Assembly (NCBI RefSeq): GCF_035083965.1 | Contig: NC_089736.1 | Coordinates: 10,254,207-10,318,206 of the forward strand | Origin: Branchiostoma lanceolatum | Taxonomy: Eukaryota; Chordata; Leptocardii; Amphioxiformes; Branchiostomatidae | Direction: 5' to 3' | DNA: 64,000 nucleotides | Part shown: in pieces, positions 59,801 to 64,000 of the stretch | Numbering within the stretch: position 1 is the first letter of the stretch | How the letters are laid out: every line of letters starts with the position of its first letter | The notes under the pieces: generated by a model | The model's database searches: none | Told to the model about the DNA's origin: nothing | Seen by the model: the letters and a program-made list of their open reading frames with translations, nothing else | Position numbers and translations under genes: made by a program

Positions 59801-62060
59801 ATTGCCTTTTAATACACGGCTTCGTTACATAAATGTACATCGTAAATGTAAACTGTATACGAAGTGATCTTTCACGGCTGGAGTAATTACTCTGCCTTGT
59901 GAATGTTGCAAATATGTATTTCTTACGCCAACAATAGTTATTCAAGCAACTGGATAAACTTTTAAACAGTCAGACGTTTCAGACAGCATCCGCTATCATT
60001 CGTCAGTGACTAAGGAAAGGACTGGGAAACCAGGTTTTATACCAAAACTCTATTTTGGGCGCATCCTATTACCTGGATGTCTAATCTTCATCAACGATGT
60101 ATTTCTTGCTCTTTGCTAAGTATTCACGATTCATCAAAAGCTAGAAAATAGGATAAGGTATAGTCTGTCGTAACCCCTGAAGTATGTTGATGCGCAAACG
60201 AACTATTTCTCTGTTATTGACTAAGCAATGAAATGGGAGAAAATTGTTAATTTCGGTTAGGCACATGCATTATAGAAGACTACAGCGGTCGATATAGAGC
60301 CCAGATTCCCCTCTGCGCGGTTCATGAACTAATAATAACATTGGTTGGAAGATATATTAGTACTAACAGCTGCCGAGTGGGCTCGATATGCTTGGGTTCG
60401 CTGACTGGGTGGTTTTCTATAGTTACTACAACTAATAACGGTGCATCAAAACAACTAGCCAACCAACTTGATAGTTGATTGGCTAGTTGTTTTGGTTTCT
60501 ATATCAAAGCAACTAGCCAACCAACATGCTTGTTGGTTGGCTAGTTGTTTTGATTGTTTTGATTCCTATATCAAAGCAACTAGCCAACCAACATGCTTGT
60601 TGGTTGGTTGGCTAGTTGTTTTGATTGATAGCTTTGATATTAACGTATTGATGTTTCGTCCCATGGCTTTTAGACCGCCCATCAGTATTTTAAATACTGT
60701 ATATTTTATAGTCTTCAGTCTATCGATTTTCTGCAGTTGTCCCCGCGTCGTTACGTTTTTGGCCAACTCCCTCAATCATTTCTCATCAGCGTTCTTGCAG
60801 ATTGCCACGGATTAATCTTCTTAAGGGTGTCACTTATTTGAGGCAAACGTTAAGGTGGTGGGGTTGGAGGCAGTGTAAGGCAGGGTATTGTCCCAAGGGG
60901 ACCGTGATATATTACTGCAAATGAAATGTTAAGCCTTGGATTATATTACGCCCAGAGATCACGTTATACGGGGATTGTCGTTCGCATTCATGCTTGTCAT
61001 GACTGCAATATGGGGTTGAACGAGTGAGTGAAGAGCTTAGAACCTGACCTTACTATACCCTCTTATATAAGAAAGCTATGGCAGTATTTATCAACGACTG
61101 GGGCACAGAGGGAGGCACGATATAATGCGAGACACACGGATTGATTTTAGATATTTCATGGGATGAAAAATGTAGCATCCCATTCCAGCATTATCCCGTA
61201 GAGCAGCCTTCATCTAAATGGACTGCCTCTGTCATTGAACCAAGAAGGGTGCCAAAACTAAAATGAACCTGCAACGCTATCAAGACTTATCTCTTTCAAA
61301 ACAGGGCTGCAATAGGGATTATTGAAATCCCTATGCTTTGAACCTTTTGGGAAATACTTTAGATGGAAATCTTAGAAAGTTTTCCCTCGCAGTGCTACAA
61401 ATTCTAGAGTAGCGTTGTGTAACAATCCGTATCGAAGGGGGAAGGATGGAGAAGGGTCTTGTCAGTAGATCGAGCAAACGTCAAGACAGTATATGAGAAT
61501 AAAGGAGTCGATTGCGTAGAACAAGCCTAATGTCATTCCTGGTCGTAAACATATTCTCTGCTACGCACTATGTTAAGTATTAGAAATGTAAGGCTTTACA
61601 CGTAAAACAAAAAAGGAAGGTGGTAGTGCATGTTACTTATTAAGTAAATCGTCTCGCTAAGGTAGATATGATATGATAAAGAATAAGAAACTTTAAAACA
61701 TGCTCACTTACCTCTTGTTACATCCTCCGTCAACTCTCATTAAGATAATATTGCATAACAAAAGGAAACATTTTTAATCAGAAAGAATTGATTGATCAAA
61801 CATTACCAGAGGTTGGCAAGGAAGAGATGCATCCTCCTGTGATGAGTGCGACTCCGGTAGATGTCGGCGAGAACGTAACTGTTCCCCGTCAGGGCCAGGA
61901 AGAACAGCACGCCGAGAACACCGATCTCGACCGCCGCTAGCGTCTCGTCCCGCTCGCCGCTTCTGGTGAGCAACGGCAACGTCTCGTTGGTCGCGTTGCC
62001 GGAGTAGTTAAAGGGGATGGGCTCCCAGTGGGAGTTGATGTCCAGGTCGTCGCCTGCCAT
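32481..62060 (-). CDS. Vasopressin/oxytocin-type receptor (class A GPCR), 460 residues, six exons
   Basis: Minus-strand exons: 62060-61807, 55658-55556, 55141-54971, 52272-51858, 33249-33105 and 32775-32481. All junctions are in phase. The protein would bind a vasotocin/oxytocin-like nonapeptide at the cell surface and signal through G proteins. Family marks: N-terminal sequons at N18, N22 and N25; GN at 59-60; IADL in TM2; LCRVVKYLQ into TM3; DRYTAIC (139-145); GLPQ at the end of TM4; PDCWG in loop 2; [20 protein letters not shown] in TM6; EGPAF then [15 protein letters not shown] in TM7. The TM6/TM7 border and NPWIY match vertebrate AVPR/OXTR proteins closely and are unlike neuropeptide S receptors. 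A palmitoylation-type Cys follows TM7 (KTRCERKK), and the tail has a run of basic residues (TRKRKRKR). No frameshift or stop. Introns 4-5 separate TM5-6, TM7 and the tail. Orthology to the whole family is likely; one-to-one assignment to a vertebrate subtype is not. Confidence 0.95.
33105..33249 (-). CDS. Receptor exon 5: TM7 and helix 8
   Basis: Completes Gly315, then [20 protein letters not shown] and [16 protein letters not shown]. It lies 18.6 kb away from exon 4. The acceptor is ACATTACAG and the donor GTAATA. Confidence 0.94.
33470..33545 (-). mobile_element. tRNA-derived SINE remnant
   Basis: On the minus strand it has GTAACGGTTAGGGTGTTTGT followed by a degraded B box (GAGGATCAAATCTCCTGAC) and GCCACCGTTGTG, the same order as the SINEs at 34840 and 35221. 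Confidence 0.5.
33871..34040. mobile_element. CTCTACCAG inverted-repeat element, copy 5
   Basis: Starts TAGTCTCTACCAG, has TATAGGAGGAATATTTGCC and TTCATTCGCAGGT like copy 3, and ends in GGTGGAGGCT. It lies in receptor intron 4 (between exons 4 and 5). Confidence 0.6.
34840..35067 (+). mobile_element. tRNA-derived SINE with target-site duplication
   Basis: Flanked by AGCTTCTTCCCA at 34828-34839 and 35068-35079, a 12-bp duplication. The head has the A-box-like TGGTGTAACGGTAGCTAGGG and the B box GGGTTCGAATCCC. The body includes TTGGGAAATGCACTTTACAC and CACCCAGGTGTAGAAATGGG. Confidence 0.85.
35221..35360 (-). mobile_element. tRNA-derived SINE, same family as 34840, opposite strand
   Basis: The minus strand reads GTGGCGTAACGGCAGGGTGT, AGGTTCGAATACCCTGACGC and GGAAAGGCACTTTACACGAC, then CCACCCAGGTGTAAAAATTG, closely matching the neighbouring copy. 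It is 5'-head complete but short at the 3' end. Confidence 0.8.
35808..35893. repeat. CT/TA compound microsatellite
   Basis: A (CT)n run of about 40 bp is followed directly by a (TA)n run of about 24 bp. Confidence 0.9.
42245..42405. repeat. Cluster of TTGACAGGA stem-loops
   Basis: ATTGACAGGAGGCTCCTGTC at about 42251 and ATTGACAGGATGTCCATGAT followed by CCTGTCAA at about 42372 each fold on themselves. A third half-copy (TTGACAGGATGTTCCAGGCA) lies between. Confidence 0.6.
44437..44545. mobile_element. CAGTTACTCAAGCAACTGG repeat family, copy 2
   Basis: AACAGTTACTCAAGCAACTA, then AAACGTTTCAGGTAGCATCC and TTTCGTCAGG. One end only. Confidence 0.55.
47951..50432 (+). repeat. 1.2-kb tandem duplication in receptor intron 4
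   Basis: Copy 1 is about 47951-49180 and copy 2 about 49183-50432, in direct order and clearly homologous throughout. Shared starts: CACGTCGGGCCATTACC. Shared ends: CCCCGGTTAATGGGTATACT and CCGTTTCGCGT. Copy 2 has about 24 extra bases near 49608. Each copy contains a GGGGTTCRAACCTTCCCCC stretch that resembles a Pol III B box, and short internal repeats around TTGCAATCTTACAAAATAGC. Open frames differ between the copies, so no conserved protein is implied. Confidence 0.88.
50433..51857. other. Receptor intron 4, right part, next to exon 4
   Basis: A 121-codon plus-strand open frame (50548-50913) has no recognisable features. No other exon seen. Confidence 0.35.
51858..52272 (-). CDS. Receptor exon 4: loop 2, TM5, loop 3, TM6
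   Basis: 138 codons plus one base. It includes [21 protein letters not shown]5, a long basic loop 3, [20 protein letters not shown] and [13 protein letters not shown]. The donor is a weak GTTCGT, but phase and family continuity into EGPAF across the next exon support it. Confidence 0.94.
53420..53514. repeat. Long imperfect hairpin
   Basis: The left arm GGTGGCGGGACAATATCAAT pairs with the right arm ending GTCCCGCCACC, and inner arms ATCCATTTGCC and GGCAAATGGAT pair around a short loop. The total is about 95 bp. It reads as a pri-miRNA-like fold or a minimal palindromic transposon; the GC-rich termini and symmetry favour the latter. Confidence 0.7.
53600..53985 (+). repeat. 178-bp direct repeat, two full copies and a partial third
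   Basis: Units start near GAAATTGAACRTTCACTTCG (about 53605, 53760, 53930). Shared blocks are GTCCAACAGCTCA, GCGTCACAACCATACG and AAGAAATGTATCCGGTGTA. The long plus-strand frame across it (53423-53851) is a product of the repeat. Confidence 0.75.
54801..54938. mobile_element. CAGTTACTCAAGCAACTGG repeat family, copy 3
   Basis: Begins TACGCTAAAAACAATTACTT and ends GAGTAACTGTTTTTTGGCGT, then TATCTTATCACCTGGATGG and CTTCATCAAGG, so it has paired inverted ends. It lies close to receptor exon 3, on the intron side of the donor. Confidence 0.65.
54971..55141 (-). CDS. Receptor exon 3: TM3, DRY and TM4
   Basis: 57 codons, phase 0 at both ends: [29 protein letters not shown], then TM4 ending [10 protein letters not shown]. 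Donor GTAAGC, acceptor TTTCTCTAG. Confidence 0.96.
55556..55658 (-). CDS. Receptor exon 2: TM2 and loop 1
   Basis: Completes Cys85, then [18 protein letters not shown] and GDFLCRVVK. The TM2 position that is Gln in vertebrate FQVLPQ is Asn95 here. The donor is GTGAGG. Confidence 0.95.
55770..55904. mobile_element. CAGTTACTCAAGCAACTGG repeat family, copy 4
   Basis: TTGATGAAGGTTAGACATCC, AGATACGCCAAAAATAG, GCGGATGCTGTCTTAAACGT and CCAGTTGCTTGAGTAACTAT: an inverted-repeat element in receptor intron 1, 112 bp upstream of exon 2 on the minus strand. Confidence 0.7.
56400..57178. other. Part of receptor intron 1, locally GC-rich
   Basis: Around 56640-56950 the sequence is rich in GCCG/GGCG motifs and carries a short plus-strand frame with cysteine- and arginine-rich coding. 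It looks like degenerate CCGSYYGC-type repeats, not a gene. Confidence 0.35.
57179..57388. mobile_element. CAGTTACTCAAGCAACTGG repeat family, copy 5 (most complete)
   Basis: A 210-bp imperfect palindrome. The left half has TTGATGAAGGTTATACATCC, GATGCGCCAAATGACAGTAA and AACAGACGTTTCAGACAGCA. The right half carries GCGGATGCTGTCTGGAACGT, GATCCAGTTGCTTGAATAAC and TTTGGCGTACA. It shows the structure that the shorter copies derive from. Confidence 0.75.
58151..58928 (+). repeat. About 425-bp tandem duplication in receptor intron 1
   Basis: Copies at about 58151-58500 and 58578-58928 share TCGACTGGGAGCCTGTGTGG, ACCATCTAGGAACTGTCTAC, CCCCGTGTCGTGACTTCTCA and ACATCTGGCAGTATTAACGT. Substitutions and small indels separate them. 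Confidence 0.85.
59924..60094. mobile_element. CAGTTACTCAAGCAACTGG repeat family, copy 6
   Basis: TACGCCAACAATAGTTATTC, GCAACTGGATAAACTTTT, GACGTTTCAGACAGCATCCG, TTCGTCAGTGACTAAGGAAA, and at the far end TATTACCTGGATGTCTAATC with TTCATCAACG. Confidence 0.65.
60445..60640. repeat. Array of three tandem stem-loops (CAACTAGCCAACCAAC arms)
   Basis: Three consecutive hairpins, at about 60445-60496, 60501-60554 and 60569-60640. Each has a left arm CAACTAGCCAACCAAC and a right arm GTTGGTTGGCTAGTTG (first copy GTTGATTGGCTAGTTG) around a 4-8 base loop. Hairpins 2 and 3 share the loop ATGCTT and the flank ATATCAAAG. A long false open frame runs through the array on each strand. Confidence 0.85.
61807..62060 (-). 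CDS. Receptor exon 1: N-terminus and TM1
   Basis: Encodes residues 1-84 of the vasopressin/oxytocin-type receptor. The start is MAGDDLDIN; an upstream in-frame ATG at 62228 would add 56 residues without family support. It holds three NxS/T sequons, then [20 protein letters not shown] and [11 protein letters not shown], and ends after [10 protein letters not shown] with two bases of a Cys codon before GTAATG. Confidence 0.93.
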
Positions 62061-63420
62061 GTTCGCGACTCTAACTTCTCTACCCCCCTGCTGTGCCGTG
62101 GGAATATGTTCTGAAGTCGCGATGCTGTGGACCTTGTTGTTAAGGATGAGGGCTCGCACTAGGCCTACACCAGCCAAGAAGCTGTTTAACTGGCCAGAGG
62201 TGCTTAGTGCGTGTGTACGGAGGACCAATCACAACGCCAGGTACCATCCATTCATGGTACATGACGTGACAAGCTTAGAGGGAACCTCGTTAGGAAGAAG
62301 TCTTTGAAGGAAAGCGCTGGTTGGTGAACGTCATATCTTACGTCAACAGTCGGCAATTAACATAGGTAGAGGTGGTGAACAATTATTTTTCCTTATGCCA
62401 ATGTCATTTTCATTCATGTACGCACGTTTTGTTTTTATTCACGAAAACGTGCGCGCATGATTATCTATATGCCCCCACCATATTCAAATTTTGGAATAAC
62501 TAAAACTGCATCTGGACCACCCCTGACGAATTCATATAATGGACTAACCCTGAGTGACGCACAGCGTCAGTGATAGTCTTTCCTCTAGGAAAACCGTTAA
62601 GCCATTAAAGCGCGAAGTATTATTCCCGTTTTTGACTTTATCATCCCAATGCCCTCGATATTGGATAAAATGATTAAATCATTAAACTGTGGTTACGTGT
62701 AAGCCACTAGAGAATCTTAGCGTTAAGATGATTTAGTAGCCCTCAAATGCCACATTCCTGTCTACGTTACTGGTCGCATTTGAGGAAAATAACAATGAAC
62801 CTGAGACTTTGATACCCTCTTTGGCTGGAAATCTATCAAACAACAGCAGCTATGCATATCTATAAAACCAGGGAAGAAGATTTGGTTTCAATATTGAGGA
62901 ATGAGATTTATGCATAAGTTGCGTTACATTATTAATTTATAAATACAGCATTCAAGCTTTCACTGGTACTAATAATTGCTGCATATTGCTAAAATCAACT
63001 GATCATATACATGATCTTGATACTCCATTGACTATTTTCTCGATACGTACGTATGATAACCACTGATATCTAGATGTAGGTATGCTTATTAATATATTTG
63101 TGTAATCTCTGTAGATACAGACGCACTCGCTAAACATTATTATTCGAAACAACCGGACCTGGCTGTCTCTCGTGTCACTACAAGGAGGAGATGTAATTAC
63201 CTGAATTTCCGCAGTGTGCCCAATCGTATCATTAAGTGTCATTAGCGACAGCGCGAAAACACCGTCTAACAATCAGGCAGATATGAATATATACAGCATG
63301 CGGTAGCAGACAGGGCTGCCCTTGGCACGGGGGTCGACATGCCTCATTATGCACATCCGGGTTTCTCAGAATTGCGGCTCCTCTTCACGATAAAACTCAA
63401 CTTTAGTTTGGGCTGGAGTT
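62061..63420. other. Receptor 5' flank and upstream intergenic region
   Basis: Minus-strand promoter and 5' UTR of the receptor should lie here. I see no well-placed TATA box. Only short frames, no gene. Confidence 0.4.
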
Positions 63421-63429
63421 ACTGAGTTA

Positions 63430-63690
63430 GAATCTCCAGATGTTGTAACCTTGGGAAATGTACTTTACATGAATTCCCTCACTCGACTCAGGTGTAGATG
63501 AGTACCTAGCTTCGGACGTCCCTCGGATAGGATGTTAAGTTTAAATGGAGGTCCGTGTTTGAGGAGAGCCACGAGCACGTTCAAGAAGCCACCATTGTTA
63601 CCTAAGATGGTAGGGGTCCATCGCAATGTGAGTGGATGGAATAAATCTTTCAAGACATGCAGCTTGTACTCCTCAGTACAAACTCCGTGT
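63430..63690 (+). mobile_element. tRNA-derived SINE body, same family as 14041
   Basis: TTGGGAAATGTACTTTACAT, CACTCGACTCAGGTGTAG, GAGTACCTAGCTTCGGACGT, CGGATAGGATGTTAAG, GTAGGGGTCCATCGCAATGT and GAGTGGATGGAATAAATC follow the order seen in the copy at 14041-14330. The tRNA-like head is not intact. Confidence 0.7.
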
Positions 63691-64000
63691 GTTTCGCCAT
63701 GAGGCTGTTTAGTAGTAATAATAGTCCACTGTTTTCTGCTGCTGCAGTAGTTGAAACATCCTGCAGCCGCATTCAGTCTTCCTTCAGTCCCTTCCACTTT
63801 GTCCGATTCACTGCGAGCTTCCTTAGCTCTCGTAAATTTCTGTTTACCAGGTATACAATACAAGCAATGTTATTTTTTGATAAATCTCCGTCCTTAGCTG
63901 TTGTTTTTCTCACATTGCCATGTAGACCTTTATTCGTTCGTCGTTGGACATATCTTGGTCTAAGTCTCCACAAGACCTATTTGTTTGACGGCAAATTGAA
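63691..64000. other. Right edge, unassigned
   Basis: A minus-strand frame of 132 codons (63863-63465) overlaps the SINE and has no domain. Nothing else supportable. Confidence 0.35.

Noticed and set aside
60468..60815. 115-codon plus-strand open frame with repeated WLVV segments
   Set aside because: Translation of the three-hairpin array.
32481..62060. Neuropeptide S / CCAP-type receptor
   Set aside because: TM3 (SLYAS) is slightly like that family, but [28 protein letters not shown] and [10 protein letters not shown] are vasopressin/oxytocin-type.
1..64000. CRISPR array, bacterial operon or phage features
   Set aside because: The short regularly spaced repeats are diverged minisatellites or inverted-repeat elements in intron-split animal DNA; no ribosome binding sites or contiguous bacterial genes are present.

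Overview
The window is intron-rich animal nuclear DNA. Genes are split into short coding exons with GT-AG borders, introns are long (one is about 18.6 kb), and the spaces between exons are full of short inverted-repeat transposons, tRNA-derived SINEs and simple repeats. The gene content (a vasopressin/oxytocin-type receptor, a tetraspanin, tandem Reeler-domain proteins) and the repeat style fit an invertebrate chordate. A lancelet (Branchiostoma) is my best guess; this is an inference from recollected repeat and gene style, not a search result.

Layout. (1) Positions 174-4308, plus strand: the last five coding exons of a tetraspanin, whose 5' half lies before the window. (2) 9688-6276, minus: a four-exon gene for a 79-residue secreted peptide with an unusually regular cysteine spacing. 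I do not recognise its family. (3) About 9.8-15.5 kb: no gene that I can support, but SINEs, foldback elements and a nested insertion. (4) 15.5-30.3 kb: three tandem minus-strand Reeler-domain genes (19067-15550, 22583-20290, 30344-28468) with the same four-exon plan, each encoding a signal peptide, a Reeler domain and a C-terminal hydrophobic tail that looks like a GPI-anchor signal. (5) Between the second and third Reeler genes, 23255-25300, plus: a three-exon class A GPCR with a degenerate DRY motif, head-to-head with the second Reeler gene. (6) 62060-32481, minus: a six-exon vasopressin/oxytocin-type receptor covering almost the whole right half of the window. The rest of that half is its introns, which hold tandem duplications, hairpins and dispersed repeats.

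I joined exons by matching splice phase, domain continuity and, for the Reeler genes, comparison of three paralogues. All joins listed are in phase. The genes are not an operon and I see no direct pathway linking them. A loose theme is extracellular: membrane receptors, secreted or surface-anchored defence-type proteins and a small cysteine peptide. Most remaining open frames are short, unspliced and without family features; I left them out.
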